DNA of 33,231 nucleotides from Thermomonas sp. (GTDB taxonomy: Bacteria > Pseudomonadota > Gammaproteobacteria > Xanthomonadales > Xanthomonadaceae), in assembly GCF_025993755.1 (NCBI RefSeq), contig NZ_JAMQHN010000160.1, positions 1 to 33,231 on the forward strand, given 5' to 3'. Both the position numbers and the translations under genes were made by a program. Each line of letters begins with the position of its first letter. The first letter of the stretch is position 1. This document shows, piece by piece, positions 8,267 to 18,196 of the stretch. The notes below the pieces were generated by a model. It was given only the letters and a program-made list of their open reading frames with translations. It made no database searches and was not told the origin of the DNA.

Positions 8267-10342
8267 ATGCAGACGACGATGATGAGCCCGCGCGCGGCCG
8301 GCCCCTGGGACCGTACATTACTGCGCGCGGCCTTGCGTGAATCGCTCGCGCGCCTTGCGCCGCAGGTGCAATGGCGCAACCCGGTGATGTTCGTGGTCTG
8401 GGTCGCTGCTGCCTTGGTGAGCGGCATCGGGATCGCGGCCGTGGCCGGACGCGTGCAGGCCCCGGGGGCCTTCACGCTGACCTTGGCGGCATGGCTGTGG
8501 CTGACGGTTTGGTTCGCCAACCTTGCCGAGGCGCTGGCCGAAGGGCGCGGCAAGGCGCAGGCAGCGGCGCTGCGCGCAGCCAAGAAGCGCGTCTACGCCA
8601 AGGTGCTGCAGGCGCCGCACCATGGCGCCTCGTGGATCCCGGTGCCGAGCGACGAACTGGCCGCGGGCAAGGTGGTGCTGGTGGAAGCCGGCGACGTGAT
8701 CCCGGCCGATGGCGAGGTGATCGAAGGAGTGGCGTCGGTGGACGAATCGGCCATCACCGGCGAGTCAGCCCCGGTGATCCGCGAGTCGGGCGGCGACCGC
8801 TCGGCCGTGACCGGCGGCACCAAGGTGCTGTCGGACTGGCTGGTGGTGCGCATCACCGCGCAGCCGGGGCAGACCTTCCTGGACCGTATGATCGCGATGG
8901 TCGAGACCGCCAAGCGGCGACGCACGCCCAACGAGATCGCGCTGACCATTCTGCTGGTGGCGCTGACGCTGGTGTTCCTCATCGTCTGCGCCACACTATT
9001 GCCGCTATCGCAGTACAGCGTCGAGGCTGCAGGCCAGGGCCAGCCGGTGTCGGTGACGGTGCTGGTAGCACTGCTGGTGTGCCTGGCCCCGACCACCATC
9101 GGCGCGCTGCTGGCGGCCATCGGCGTCGCCGGCATGAGCCGCATGCTGCGGGCCAACGTCATCGCCACCTCGGGCCGCGCGGTGGAGGCGGCTGGCGACG
9201 TAGACGTGCTGCTGCTGGACAAGACCGGCACGATCACGCTCGGCAACAGGCAGGCGGTGGCCTTCCACCCCGCGCCGGGGGTGGTGGAGCAGGCGCTGGC
9301 CGATGCCGCGCAGCTGGCGTCGCTGGCGGACGAGACGCCCGAAGGCCGCTCGATCGTCGTGCTGGCCAAGCAGCGCTTCGGCCTGCGCGGGCGTGAGACC
9401 GCCGGGCTGCACTTCATCGCCTTTTCCGCGCGCACGCGCATGAGCGGCGTGGACGTGGACGGTCGGCGCATCCGCAAGGGCGCGCTTGATGCGATCGAGC
9501 GCTTCGTGCAGGAGGCGGGCGCTGCCTTGCCGGCGGCGGTGCGCGAACGCGCCGAGGACATCGCGCGTCAAGGCGGCACGCCGCTTGTAGTGGCCGAAGA
9601 CGCTCATGTGCTTGGCGTGGTGGAACTCAAGGACATCGTCAAAGGCGGCATCCGCGAGCGCTTTGCGCAACTACGCAGCATGGGCATCAAGACGGTGATG
9701 GTCACCGGCGACAACCGCTTCACCGCCGCCGCGATCGCCGCCGAGGCCGGCGTGGACGACTTTCTCGCCGAGGCCACGCCGGAGGACAAGCTGGCGCTGA
9801 TTCGCCGCTACCAGGCCGACGGGCATCTCGTGGCGATGACCGGCGACGGCACCAACGACGCGCCCGCGCTGGCGCAGGCCGACGTCGCGGTGGCGATGAA
9901 CGCCGGCACGCAGGCGGCCAAGGAGGCCGGGAACATGGTCGATCTGGACTCCAACCCGACCAAGCTGCTGGAAGTGGTCGAGGTCGGCAAGCAGATGCTG
10001 ATGACGCGCGGGGCGCTGACGACGTTTTCGATCGCCAACGACGTGGCCAAGTACTTCGCGATCATCCCGGCGGCGTTTGCCGGCACATATCCACAGCTTA
10101 CAGCGCTGAACGTGATGCAGTTGGCCAGCCCGCAGTCGGCGATCCTCTCGGCAGTGATCTTCAACGCGCTGATCATCGTTGCGCTAATCCCGCTGGCGCT
10201 CAAGGGCGTGCGCTGGCGCGCCGAGTCCGCCCAGACGCTGCTGCGACGTCACCTCCTGATCTACGGCCTGGGCGGAGTGGTTGCGCCGTTCGTCGGTATC
10301 AAGTCGATCGACCTGGTGCTCGTCGCACTGGGCTGGGCGTAA
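8267..10342 (+). CDS. kdpB: K+-transporting P-type ATPase subunit KdpB
   Basis: A 691-residue P-type ATPase. The phosphorylated aspartate is in [10 protein letters not shown] (about D318). TGES (actuator domain) carries the serine that is regulated by phosphorylation in E. coli KdpB, and [16 protein letters not shown] closes the P domain. ATP hydrolysis in the cytoplasm drives K+ import through KdpA. Two ATGs lie close together; AGGAG at 8256-8260 touches the one at 8261 but is 6 bases from the one at 8267, so I prefer 8267. Confidence 0.97.
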   Translation: MQTTMMSPRAAGPWDRTLLRAALRESLARLAPQVQWRNPVMFVVWVAAALVSGIGIAAVAGRVQAPGAFTLTLAAWLWLTVWFANLAEALAEGRGKAQAAALRAAKKRVYAKVLQAPHHGASWIPVPSDELAAGKVVLVEAGDVIPADGEVIEGVASVDESAITGESAPVIRESGGDRSAVTGGTKVLSDWLVVRITAQPGQTFLDRMIAMVETAKRRRTPNEIALTILLVALTLVFLIVCATLLPLSQYSVEAAGQGQPVSVTVLVALLVCLAPTTIGALLAAIGVAGMSRMLRANVIATSGRAVEAAGDVDVLLLDKTGTITLGNRQAVAFHPAPGVVEQALADAAQLASLADETPEGRSIVVLAKQRFGLRGRETAGLHFIAFSARTRMSGVDVDGRRIRKGALDAIERFVQEAGAALPAAVRERAEDIARQGGTPLVVAEDAHVLGVVELKDIVKGGIRERFAQLRSMGIKTVMVTGDNRFTAAAIAAEAGVDDFLAEATPEDKLALIRRYQADGHLVAMTGDGTNDAPALAQADVAVAMNAGTQAAKEAGNMVDLDSNPTKLLEVVEVGKQMLMTRGALTTFSIANDVAKYFAIIPAAFAGTYPQLTALNVMQLASPQSAILSAVIFNALIIVALIPLALKGVRWRAESAQTLLRRHLLIYGLGGVVAPFVGIKSIDLVLVALGWA

Positions 10343-10361
10343 AGCACTTCGGAGTCTTGCC

Positions 10362-10967
10362 ATGAATACGATGAAAACCCTCTGGCGACCCGCCGCCCTC
10401 AGCTTCGTGCTGCTCGCGCTGGCGACGGGGCTCGTCTATCCGCTGGCCCTCACGGGACTTGCGCAACTCGTGATGCCTGAGCGCGCCAACGGCAGCCTGG
10501 TCGTGCGCGACGGCAAAGTGATCGGCAGCCGCCTGATCGGCCAGGCCTTCGATGATCCCCGGTACTTCTGGGGGCGGCCGTCGGCCACGGCACCGATGCC
10601 TTACAACGCCGCCGGCTCCAGCGGCAGCAATCTCGCGCCGAGCAACCCGGCGCTCGTCGAGACCGTGCGCGCGCGCATCGACGCCCTGCGTGCGGCCAAC
10701 CCCGATGCCCCAGGCCCCGTGCCGATGGAACTCGTCACCGCCTCGGCCAGCGGGCTGGATCCGCACATCTCGCCCGAGGCAGCGCGCTGGCAGATCCCGC
10801 GCATCGCCCGCGTGCGCGGCTTGAGCGCTGCCACGGTGGAGGACCTCGTGCGCGCGCACACCGAAACGCCGTGGCTGGGTCTGATCGGCATGCCGCGTGT
10901 CAACGTACTGCAGATCAACCTCGCGCTCGATGCGCTCGCCACTGGCCGCACCGCACCGGCGCGCTGA
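10362..10967 (+). CDS. kdpC: K+-transporting ATPase subunit KdpC
   Basis: A 201-residue protein with one N-terminal membrane helix (about residues 12-32) and the family blocks [42 protein letters not shown] and [20 protein letters not shown]. KdpC supports the KdpFABC complex and the ATP affinity of KdpB. GGAG at 10351-10354 is 7 bases before the ATG. The frame is open further upstream only into kdpB. Confidence 0.97.
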   Translation: MNTMKTLWRPAALSFVLLALATGLVYPLALTGLAQLVMPERANGSLVVRDGKVIGSRLIGQAFDDPRYFWGRPSATAPMPYNAAGSSGSNLAPSNPALVETVRARIDALRAANPDAPGPVPMELVTASASGLDPHISPEAARWQIPRIARVRGLSAATVEDLVRAHTETPWLGLIGMPRVNVLQINLALDALATGRTAPAR

Positions 10968-11082
10968 CGTGCGCCAAGCGCATTTTTCACGGGAGGCGAC
11001 CGGCCCCTCGTCGGTCCTTCGCCTGGCCCGGCGACTCGCGTCCGCCGCAGGAACCTTCTCCAACCCTCGAAGGAGTCTTTGC

Positions 11083-11862
11083 ATGTCTTGCTTGTCATCG
11101 CCGCTGCGGCGTGGCGTGGGCCTGCTGCTGGCCCTGGCGGCCGGAGGCCAGCCCCCCGCCTACGCCGGGGATGCGCCTTCAGTCGCCACCAACGTCACGC
11201 TGGCCAGCCAGTACATCTTCCGCGGCATCACGCAGACCGCAGGCAAGCCGGCCTTGCAAGGCGGCGCCGAACTCGGTGGATCTTCCGGCTTTTACGCCGG
11301 CCTTTGGGGCTCGAACGTGAACTGGCTGCAGGACTACCAGGGCTACCTCTCCGGCAGTCTGGAGCTCGACCTCTACGGCGGCTGGCGCAGGCGTCTCAAC
11401 GAGCAGGTGGGGTTCGACCTCGGGCTGATCCACTACCGCTACCCCGGCTCGCGCCCTGCGGGGATGGTGGCCGCGGACACCACCGAGCTGTATGCCGCTG
11501 CCACCTGGCGCTGGCTGTCGGCCAAGCTGTTCTACAGCACCGGCCGCACCTTCGGCTTCGACACGCCCTCCGGCAGCACCTATCTAGACCTCGGTGCGAA
11601 CCTGCCGATCGGTGACAGTCCGCTCAAGCTGGTACTGCACGCCGGTCAGCAGCGTCTACGAGGCGATGCCCGCCCCCACTCCTACGACGACTGGAGGCTC
11701 GCGCTGAGTTACGATGCCTCGACGCATGGCGCAGGCTGGAAGGCCACGAGCGTCACCGTGCAGGTCACCGGCACCGATGCTGACCGCTCCCTCTGGACCG
11801 ATCGCAATGGAGTCGATCTCTCCCGCACGCGTTGGGCTGTCATGATTGCACGAAGCTTCTGA
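11083..11862 (+). CDS. TorF family putative outer-membrane porin
   Basis: A 259-residue protein with a signal peptide (hydrophobic core LLLALAAG, likely cleavage after AYA at residue 28). The mature part opens with NVTLASQYIFRGITQTAGKP, the hallmark of the TorF/gcw_chp family (TIGR02001), and alternates amphipathic beta strands up to a C-terminal RWAVMIARSF with the terminal phenylalanine of outer-membrane barrels. AAGGAG precedes the ATG. It sits between kdpC and kdpD in the same direction, 25 bases before kdpD, so it is probably part of the operon and may let K+ cross the outer membrane. That role is inferred. Confidence 0.85.
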   Translation: MSCLSSPLRRGVGLLLALAAGGQPPAYAGDAPSVATNVTLASQYIFRGITQTAGKPALQGGAELGGSSGFYAGLWGSNVNWLQDYQGYLSGSLELDLYGGWRRRLNEQVGFDLGLIHYRYPGSRPAGMVAADTTELYAAATWRWLSAKLFYSTGRTFGFDTPSGSTYLDLGANLPIGDSPLKLVLHAGQQRLRGDARPHSYDDWRLALSYDASTHGAGWKATSVTVQVTGTDADRSLWTDRNGVDLSRTRWAVMIARSF

Positions 11863-11887
11863 CGGCATCTCGCGCGTTGATCGAGTC

Positions 11888-14578
11888 ATGAATCCACCGC
11901 CCAGCCGCCCAGACCCCGACCGCCTGCTTGCCGAGGTGCAGGCCGAGGAAGCGCGCCAGCGGCGCGGGCGGCTGAAGATCTTCTTCGGCGCTTGCCCCGG
12001 GGTCGGCAAGACCTATGCGATGCTGCAGGCGCTGCACGAGCGCAGGCGGGAGGGCGTGGCGGTCTGCGTGGGATTGGTGGAAACCCACGGCCGTAAGGAG
12101 ACAGAGGCGCTGCTCGAGGGCTTGCCAGTGCTGCCGCGCAAGTGCATCGACTACCGTGGCCGTTCACTGCCCGAGTTCGACCTCGATGCGGCGTTGGCTT
12201 CTTCGGCGGCGCTGATCGCGGTGGACGAACTGGCCCATACCAATGCTCCCGGCAGCCGCCATGCCAAGCGCTGGCAGGACGTGGAGGAGCTGCTTGCCGC
12301 TGGCATTGATGTCTACACCACGCTCAACGTGCAGCACCTGGAGAGCCTGCACGACGTGGTGGCGGCGATCAGCGGTGTGCGCGTGCGGGAGACGGTGCCA
12401 GACCGCGTGTTCGACGCTGCCGACGAGGTCACGCTGATCGACCTGCCGGCCGCCGACCTGGTCCAGCGCCTGCGCGCCGGCAAGGTCTACTTGCCCGAAG
12501 TGGCGCAGGCGGCCGTTGAACGCTTCTTCCGCCCCGGCAACCTGATCGCGCTGCGCGAGCTGGCGCTGCGGCGCGTGGCCGACCGCGTGGATGTGCAGAT
12601 GCGCGCGCTGCGCGTGCGCGAGGACGTGGCTGCCGTATGGCCGACGCGCGAGCGGCTGCTGGTTGGCATCGGCAGCGCGCGCGATGCACCGCTGGTGCGC
12701 GCTGCCGCGCTGTTGGCCAGCCGCCTGGAAGCCGAATGGGTCGCCGTGCATGTGGATCGCTTGACGAGTGCTGAGCCACATGAACCGCGCGATGGGGTAA
12801 TGAGGTTGCTGTCGGAAGCACGTCGGCTGGGCGCCGACGTGCTGACGCTGGCCGGTGACGACGTGGCCAGCCTGCTCGCGCGGTGTGCGCGCGATCGCAA
12901 CGCCAACCGGATCGTGCTGGGTGCGGCGCACGAGCGGCGCTTTGCGCCGCCGTGGCGGCGCGACCTGGCTCGCGCCGTGCAGCGCCTTGCACCCGAAGTG
13001 GACATCGTGCGGATCGGTGACGCGGCATCGGGCCCGGCCGGCACCGGTCACACGCCCGCGGCGCGGCGCGCGCTTGCGCCCGCTGCAGCCGACGCGGCCC
13101 GCCCACGCCACCCCTACGCTTGGGCAATCGCAGCCTGCGCACTAGCCACTGCCGTGGCCTGGCCGCTGGCGCAGGTGTTCGACCTTGCCAACATCGTGAT
13201 GGTGTACCTGCTCGCGGTGGTCCTGGTGGCGCTGCGGGCGGGGCGACTCGCCGGCGCCTCGGCGGCTCTGCTGGCGGTGCTGTGCTTCGATTTTTTCTTC
13301 GTTCCGCCGCATCTGTCATTTGCCGTCAGCGACACACAGTATCTGCTGACGTTCGCACTGATGCTCGCAGTGGCGCTGATCATCGGCCAGCTCACCGCGC
13401 GGCTGCGCTTCGCCGTGCTGGCCATGCGCCAGCGCGAACGGCGCAGTGCGCTGCTGACGCGGTTGGCGAACGAATTGTCGGCGGCGCTCGAGGCGGGCCG
13501 CATCGTCGAGATCGCGGAGGAGACGCTGCGCGCGCATTTCGGCGTAGAGATCACCGTCTGCCTACCCGATGAGCAGCACCGGCTGCTGCCTCCGCCAGCC
13601 GGGCGTGAGGTGGACGTGAGCATCGCGCAATGGGTGCTTGACCATGGCGAGCCAGCCGGCGCCGGTACCGGAACGCTGTCTGCATCGGCGACGCGCTACC
13701 TGCCACTCAAGGCACCGATGCGCGTGCGCGGCGTGCTAGCCGTCACCGCACGCGACACCGCCACGTGGCAACATCCCGAGGACATGGAGACGCTGGAAGC
13801 CTGCGCCGGGCAGGTCGCGGTGGCGCTCGAGCGTGTGCATTTCGTCGAGGTGGCGCGCAACACGCTGGTGCAGATGGAAGGCGAGCGGCTGCGCAACACC
13901 ATGCTGCTTACGCTCTCACACGATCTGCGCACGCCGTTGGCCGGCATCCTCGGCACAGCCGAGCTCGCGCTGCAGCGCGAGATCGACTCCGCCGTACGCC
14001 CCTTGCTACAAGGCCTCATCGATCAGGCGCGCGCGATGCAGGCGCTGCTCGACAATCTGCTGCAACTGGCTCGCCTGCAATCTGGCGCCGTGCGGCCGGA
14101 TAAGCAATGGCACGCGCTGGAGGAAATCGTCGCCAGCGCCCTGCAGCACACCCGCAGCGCCTGCGCGCGGCACCGCCTCGACGTGCAGCTGCCGGCCGAT
14201 CTGCCGCTGGTGGAGGTGGATGCCCTGCTGCTGGAGCGTGCGCTCGTCAATTTGCTAGACAATGCCTGCAAACACACTCCGAGCGGATGTACGGTGAGCG
14301 TGAGCGCACGACTGGAGAACGACGACACCTTGCGGCTGGACGTTGCCGACGACGGCCCCGGCTGGCCTGGCGACGACCCGAGCCGGCTGTTTGCGCCGTT
14401 CCAGCGCGGCGCACGCGAATCCGCCGTGCCTGGCATGGGCCTGGGACTGGCGCTGGCCGAGCGCATTGCCGCGTTGCACGGCGGCCGCCTGGAAGCGCGC
14501 AAGCGCGAGCCGCACGGCAGCGTCTTCACCCTGCGCCTGCCGCACCGGCCGCCGCCGGAGGAGGGGTCCGGGGCATGA
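11888..14578 (+). CDS. kdpD: Sensor histidine kinase KdpD
   Basis: An 896-residue sensor kinase. In order: the KdpD domain with Walker A GACPGVGKT (34-42), a universal-stress-protein-like domain, four membrane helices around residues 400-500, a GAF-like domain, a HisKA box with the phosphorylated histidine in LTLSHDLRTPLAGILG, and an HATPase with NLLDNACKHTP and GMGLGLALAE. It senses K+ limitation and phosphorylates KdpE. The frame is open to a TTG at 11846 inside the porin gene; the ATG at 11888 gives the normal N terminus. The stop overlaps kdpE by 4 bases. Confidence 0.96.
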   Translation: MNPPPSRPDPDRLLAEVQAEEARQRRGRLKIFFGACPGVGKTYAMLQALHERRREGVAVCVGLVETHGRKETEALLEGLPVLPRKCIDYRGRSLPEFDLDAALASSAALIAVDELAHTNAPGSRHAKRWQDVEELLAAGIDVYTTLNVQHLESLHDVVAAISGVRVRETVPDRVFDAADEVTLIDLPAADLVQRLRAGKVYLPEVAQAAVERFFRPGNLIALRELALRRVADRVDVQMRALRVREDVAAVWPTRERLLVGIGSARDAPLVRAAALLASRLEAEWVAVHVDRLTSAEPHEPRDGVMRLLSEARRLGADVLTLAGDDVASLLARCARDRNANRIVLGAAHERRFAPPWRRDLARAVQRLAPEVDIVRIGDAASGPAGTGHTPAARRALAPAAADAARPRHPYAWAIAACALATAVAWPLAQVFDLANIVMVYLLAVVLVALRAGRLAGASAALLAVLCFDFFFVPPHLSFAVSDTQYLLTFALMLAVALIIGQLTARLRFAVLAMRQRERRSALLTRLANELSAALEAGRIVEIAEETLRAHFGVEITVCLPDEQHRLLPPPAGREVDVSIAQWVLDHGEPAGAGTGTLSASATRYLPLKAPMRVRGVLAVTARDTATWQHPEDMETLEACAGQVAVALERVHFVEVARNTLVQMEGERLRNTMLLTLSHDLRTPLAGILGTAELALQREIDSAVRPLLQGLIDQARAMQALLDNLLQLARLQSGAVRPDKQWHALEEIVASALQHTRSACARHRLDVQLPADLPLVEVDALLLERALVNLLDNACKHTPSGCTVSVSARLENDDTLRLDVADDGPGWPGDDPSRLFAPFQRGARESAVPGMGLGLALAERIAALHGGRLEARKREPHGSVFTLRLPHRPPPEEGSGA

Positions 14579-15291
14579 CTCGCACCAGTGAACACGGCCA
14601 TGTCCTGCTGATCGAAGACGACGCGCCGATTCGCCGCTTCGTGAGGTTGGCACTCACGGATGCCAACTACAGCGTCAGCGAGGCCGACAGCGTCAGGCGC
14701 GGCCAGATCGACGCCGCCACGCGCCGGCCAGATCTCATCATCGTTGATCTCGGCCTGCCCGACGGCGACGGCAAACAGATCATCACGCAGGTGCGCAGAT
14801 GGTCGGCTGTGCCGATCCTGGTGTTGTCTGCGCGCGACCAGGAGCAGGAAAAGGTCGCCGCGCTTGATGCCGGAGCCGACGACTACCTCACCAAGCCGTT
14901 CGGCATCGACGAACTGCTGGCCCGCCTGCGCGCGCTGCAGCGCCGGTTGCAGCCCCCGCAGGCCGAGCAAGGCTGGCGCTTTGGCGACATCGAGGTCGAC
15001 GCGCGCACGCACGAGGTGCGGCGCCGCGGCGAACTCGTGCACCTGACGCCGATCGAGTTCCGGCTGCTGCTGGTGCTGCTGCGCGCCCAGGGCGCCGTGC
15101 TGACCTACCGCCAGCTGCTCACGCAGGTCTGGGGTCCCGGCTACGCCGAGCGCACCCACCACCTGCGCGTGCACATGGCGAACCTGCGCCGCAAGCTCGA
15201 AGACGACCCGGCACAGCCGCGCCACCTGCTCACCGAGCTGCAGGTGGGGTACCGGCTGGTGACGGGGGAGTCGACAATGACACGGACTTGA
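14575..15291 (+). CDS. kdpE: Response regulator KdpE
   Basis: A 238-residue OmpR-family regulator. The receiver domain has the acidic pair in LLIEDDAPIRR, the phosphoacceptor near D58 (LIIVDLGLPDGDG) and the lysine in DYLTKPFG. The C-terminal winged helix contains LTPIEFRLLLVLLRAQGAVL and the recognition region HHLRVHMANLRRKLE. It activates the kdp operon under K+ limitation. The ATGA overlap with kdpD couples translation. An 11-bp-period direct repeat upstream of the operon is a candidate site. Confidence 0.96.
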   Translation: MTRTSEHGHVLLIEDDAPIRRFVRLALTDANYSVSEADSVRRGQIDAATRRPDLIIVDLGLPDGDGKQIITQVRRWSAVPILVLSARDQEQEKVAALDAGADDYLTKPFGIDELLARLRALQRRLQPPQAEQGWRFGDIEVDARTHEVRRRGELVHLTPIEFRLLLVLLRAQGAVLTYRQLLTQVWGPGYAERTHHLRVHMANLRRKLEDDPAQPRHLLTELQVGYRLVTGESTMTRT

Positions 15292-15376
15292 AGAGTCGAC
15301 CGGCAAATCCCTGCCGCAGCGCGAGGTTGGGCCGATACGGTGTGCGACGCCCGCAGCGGATGGCGCTCTCCCATGA

Positions 15377-15505
15377 CCTGCGCCAACTTCTTGGCGGAAG
15401 CGCACGCAGGCAGCCTTGTCCCTCAACCGCTTGTGCGTGCGCCGCCGCAAGCGGTTCGCCTGCGTGTCTGCACGAGCAGACCTGCTGCGCAACGCACCAG
15501 GCCAG
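15377..15505 (+). repeat. Diverged direct repeat, copy B (right of kdp)
   Basis: Partner of the repeat at 5956-6078, same orientation, with the best-conserved 33 bases at 15377-15409. It lies between kdpE and the DUF2188 gene. On the minus strand the homologous frame stays open and even has an ATG overlapping the DUF2188 stop (15515-15517), but the resulting 95-residue ORF runs antisense into kdpE and I do not count it as a gene. Confidence 0.6.
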
Positions 15506-15513
15506 ATCCAAAG

Positions 15514-15744
15514 TCATCCCTTCGGCGGGAACGGATCGTCGCCGTAGCTATTGCGTTCGCGGATCTGCCCGTCTCGGCCCTGGATGAACAACTCGCTCCG
15601 TTGGTTGATGGCGATACCCCGCGCGCGGTCTATCGCCTCTTGCTGGGTCTCATGGATGGATGTGATGCGGTCGTTGCCCTCTCCGCGCACGCCCCACTGA
15701 CGCCCGCCGTTGACGGGTACGACCCACTGGTTCTTTTTGCTCAT
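15514..15744 (-). CDS. DUF2188 domain-containing protein
   Basis: A 76-residue protein. MSKKNQWVVPVNGGRQWGVR, ITSIHETQQEAIDRARGIA and ELFIQGRDGQIRERNSYGDDPFPPKG match the DUF2188 pattern: a short beta-rich fold with two repeats that mimic an insert-query/read-out pattern (HVVP...GW.V...A...A...A......L.IH..DG.I). The function of the family is unknown. I start at the ATG at 15744 because GGAG lies 8 bases upstream; a GTG at 15753 is also in frame. It is the last minus-strand gene before the kdp block and lies about 120 bases after the 318-aa gene. Confidence 0.85.
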   Translation of the reverse strand: MSKKNQWVVPVNGGRQWGVRGEGNDRITSIHETQQEAIDRARGIAINQRSELFIQGRDGQIRERNSYGDDPFPPKG

Positions 15745-15862
15745 TTCAAGCACTCCGAAGTTTGAAGACGACAGGCTCTTGAAGCCGGCGCGAGCCTCAG
15801 CGCAGCGGCTGGTCAGATCACGTCATGGGCCTGCCTTTCCCCATATTCAGGGTTTTGCGGGA

Positions 15863-16819
15863 TCACGCCAATGCTCCCGAAGCGCATGGCATCGAATACA
15901 ACCCTGCGCGCTTCTGCGTGACCACGAGCTCACGGTAGGCGAAGAGCGGTCCCTCGGCCTCGGGCTTGCCCTTGTCGCGCGGCTTCACCTTGAACACTTC
16001 GATGGGCTTGTCACTGTCCAACCCGGCGCGCCGCATGATCTGTTCCGCTGTCCGGGGCTCGCCCTTGAATGACCACAGTGCATCGAAGACCGCCGCCTGA
16101 GCCTTGGTCAGGCGGATCGCCCCATGCGGCCACACCTCGGGCAAGGTCACCCAGCGGAAGTCGGCGGAGAACGGCCCATGCACCGGTGTCGTTGGATCGC
16201 TGGCCTGTGCTGCCGGCGGCTCTCCCGTCGCGCCGATGAACGAGATGCCGCCTCCGTAGAAGGCGAATCGATCCTCCAGAGCCAACCATTCCACGCCCGG
16301 GCCGAAGGGCGCCCCGCGCGTCTCGCGTGGCTTCGGCGTGATGACGCGGATCGCCCCTCCTGTTACCCGCACCCGTTCCAGCAGGGCCGGCTCGCGCCAT
16401 AGCCGGATCAGATCGCGCGCCAGCAGGACTGGCGAGCACCGGGAATCGCCAAGGCGCCACACGCCATCGCCGAGGGCGTCGATGCCGTCGCGGCTCTCGA
16501 TCGAAAGCGCCAGCCGCAGCTTTCGGCGCAGCCAGTCCTCGTCCAGCGCCAACGCGGCCATGTCGTCGGCCGCGACGGCCACCGGCCCGCACTCGGGGCA
16601 CTGACAACTACACCCCCGGCGCCCGCCGCCCCAGACCTGCGCCCGGTGCTGGTGGCAGTAGGGACACAGCACGAATCGCTGGTCCAGGGTCGTGGGCTTC
16701 ACCGCCTGCCCGAGGGCCGGCAAGGCGGCGCTCTCGCGGGGAGAGAGCGCGGCTCGAAGGATGGGCGTGCCGCCCGCGAACAAGCGGCACACCAGGGCCC
16801 AGGCGTCGTGCGTGGCCAC
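15863..16819 (-). CDS. Uncharacterised zinc-ribbon protein (318 aa), second gene of a two-gene unit
   Basis: I do not recognise a named family. The N-terminal third has a cysteine cluster C52-x2-C55 and C70-x-C72-x-C74-x2-C77, which looks like a zinc ribbon. The middle (about 90-210) is mixed alpha/beta with VTGGAIRVITPKPRETRG and AFYGGGISFIG. The C terminus (about 235-310) begins IRLTKAQAAVFDALWSFKGE and resembles a winged helix. It would therefore suit DNA or RNA binding. The start is 3 bases after the stop of the 417-aa gene, so the two are certainly co-transcribed. The unit diverges from an XRE/ImmA pair. Function unknown. Confidence 0.85.
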   Translation of the reverse strand: MATHDAWALVCRLFAGGTPILRAALSPRESAALPALGQAVKPTTLDQRFVLCPYCHQHRAQVWGGGRRGCSCQCPECGPVAVAADDMAALALDEDWLRRKLRLALSIESRDGIDALGDGVWRLGDSRCSPVLLARDLIRLWREPALLERVRVTGGAIRVITPKPRETRGAPFGPGVEWLALEDRFAFYGGGISFIGATGEPPAAQASDPTTPVHGPFSADFRWVTLPEVWPHGAIRLTKAQAAVFDALWSFKGEPRTAEQIMRRAGLDSDKPIEVFKVKPRDKGKPEAEGPLFAYRELVVTQKRAGLYSMPCASGALA

Positions 16820-16822
16820 CGG

Positions 16823-18076
16823 TTAGTCCTCGCCAATCGTGGAGGGATGCGGCTCAGGATTGGCCGTGTCCGCTTCCGGCGGCGCTTCCCGGACGTTCAG
16901 CGTCTGGCCGGGCTGCAAGATGCCCAGCGAGACCAGGTAGCCCTCCAACTGCGCCTGCAACGCGGCATCGAACTTGTGCAGGTTCAGCCGTCCGCGACGC
17001 GTCACCTCGACCGTGACGACCTTGGAACGAGCCTTTCCGGGTTCGGGCGGGTAGTACAGGTTGATGCGTGCCGCCGTGATCAACCAGCCGCGGGCCAGCG
17101 GGTCCTCACCGGGGAACTCCTCGCGCAGCAGTTCGGTGACGCAGCGCTGCTCGCTCGACGCCATCGCCGTGCAATCGAGCTTCAGTGCCGTGCTCGGGCT
17201 CAGCACCGAGATGGACTTGACCTGCAGCGCCACGAAACCGTCCGCCACGGCCTGCGGCACATCGAAGCCGAGGCGCAAGACCGACAGGTCCAGCGTCGGC
17301 GGCTTGATGCGGTGCGCGTCCACCTTGACGCCCAACAGGTGCTCGGCGAAGGCGTCCACGAGCATCTGGTGGTACTTTGCGCCGCCACGAACCAACGTTC
17401 GGACGACCCCGGTGGCCACGGCGTACTCCAGCACCATGTGGATGTTCGGGTTGCCGATGCGACGGGTGAGATGGGCGCCCTCGAACTCCAGGCGCAGCAT
17501 CGCCAGATCCTTGACGTGGACCGTCAGCAGGAACACGCCGGGGCTGCGTTCCACCAGGTAAGCCACGCTGCCGTCGCCGCATTGAAGCTCGCGCTGATAG
17601 AAGGCCGAGATGGCCTGGCGCAGCGCGGCCAGTGCGGCATCCGAGGTGTTCGGCCGGCGCTTCACGCCGAGGTCGTGCTGCTGGGCTTGCGATCCGTGGC
17701 GCTCGAGGTAGTCGAACTCGCAGGCCCGCTCGAACAGCGCCGGATGGTTGGCATACAGCCAGAAGGAGCGGTGGGTGTCGCTCCGGCATGCCACGAGACC
17801 CAGCAGCGCGGCGCCGTCCCCGGCGGCGGCCTGGAACATCGCCTGCTTGCCGGCCGGGTCGGCCAGCTGGATGCTGGCCATGAGGTTGCCGATCAGACGG
17901 TCACGGGCGGCGACGTCGGGCCAGGTCCGAACGGCCTCCACCAGTGCCTGCGAGGTGCGAGGCGTGTCCTCCCAGTCGAAATCGTCGGCCACGGGCAGGC
18001 CGTGCGAGGCCAGGAAAGCGCTGAGGGTCGCGTCCACCGGCAGTTCGAGCAGCACGTCGACGAAGGTCTTCTTCAT
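16823..18076 (-). CDS. Uncharacterised protein (417 aa), first gene of a two-gene unit
   Basis: I do not recognise the family. The protein is soluble, with no signal peptide or membrane helix. An N-terminal helical part (about 1-130) is followed by a part rich in beta strands with VAYLVERSPGVFLLTVHVKD, GNPNIHMVLEYAVATGVVR and, near the C terminus, a strand-rich SKVVTVEVTRRGRLNLHKFD. I see no Walker box, HEXXH, PD-(D/E)XK or other catalytic signature. The start at 18076 is supported by AAAGGA upstream; the longer open frame runs over the promoter and the divergent XRE gene and is not real. A near-consensus promoter lies about 120 bases upstream. Confidence 0.82.
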   Translation of the reverse strand: MKKTFVDVLLELPVDATLSAFLASHGLPVADDFDWEDTPRTSQALVEAVRTWPDVAARDRLIGNLMASIQLADPAGKQAMFQAAAGDGAALLGLVACRSDTHRSFWLYANHPALFERACEFDYLERHGSQAQQHDLGVKRRPNTSDAALAALRQAISAFYQRELQCGDGSVAYLVERSPGVFLLTVHVKDLAMLRLEFEGAHLTRRIGNPNIHMVLEYAVATGVVRTLVRGGAKYHQMLVDAFAEHLLGVKVDAHRIKPPTLDLSVLRLGFDVPQAVADGFVALQVKSISVLSPSTALKLDCTAMASSEQRCVTELLREEFPGEDPLARGWLITAARINLYYPPEPGKARSKVVTVEVTRRGRLNLHKFDAALQAQLEGYLVSLGILQPGQTLNVREAPPEADTANPEPHPSTIGED

Positions 18077-18196
18077 CTTCTCGGTCCTTTCCGAAGGGGT
18101 GTCGGGGGCTGCGGACCGAGGGGGGCTGGTTCGCGGGCCGGCGACTGGGTTACCGAACGGCGATCTCGCCAGAGTAAAGCAGCGAGATACGGCGCG

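Noticed and set aside
15230-15517. 95-aa minus-strand ORF with ATGA overlap to the DUF2188 stop
   Set aside because: It runs antisense into the end of kdpE and its homologous counterpart near the tRNA is broken. I treat it as repeat copy B, not a gene.
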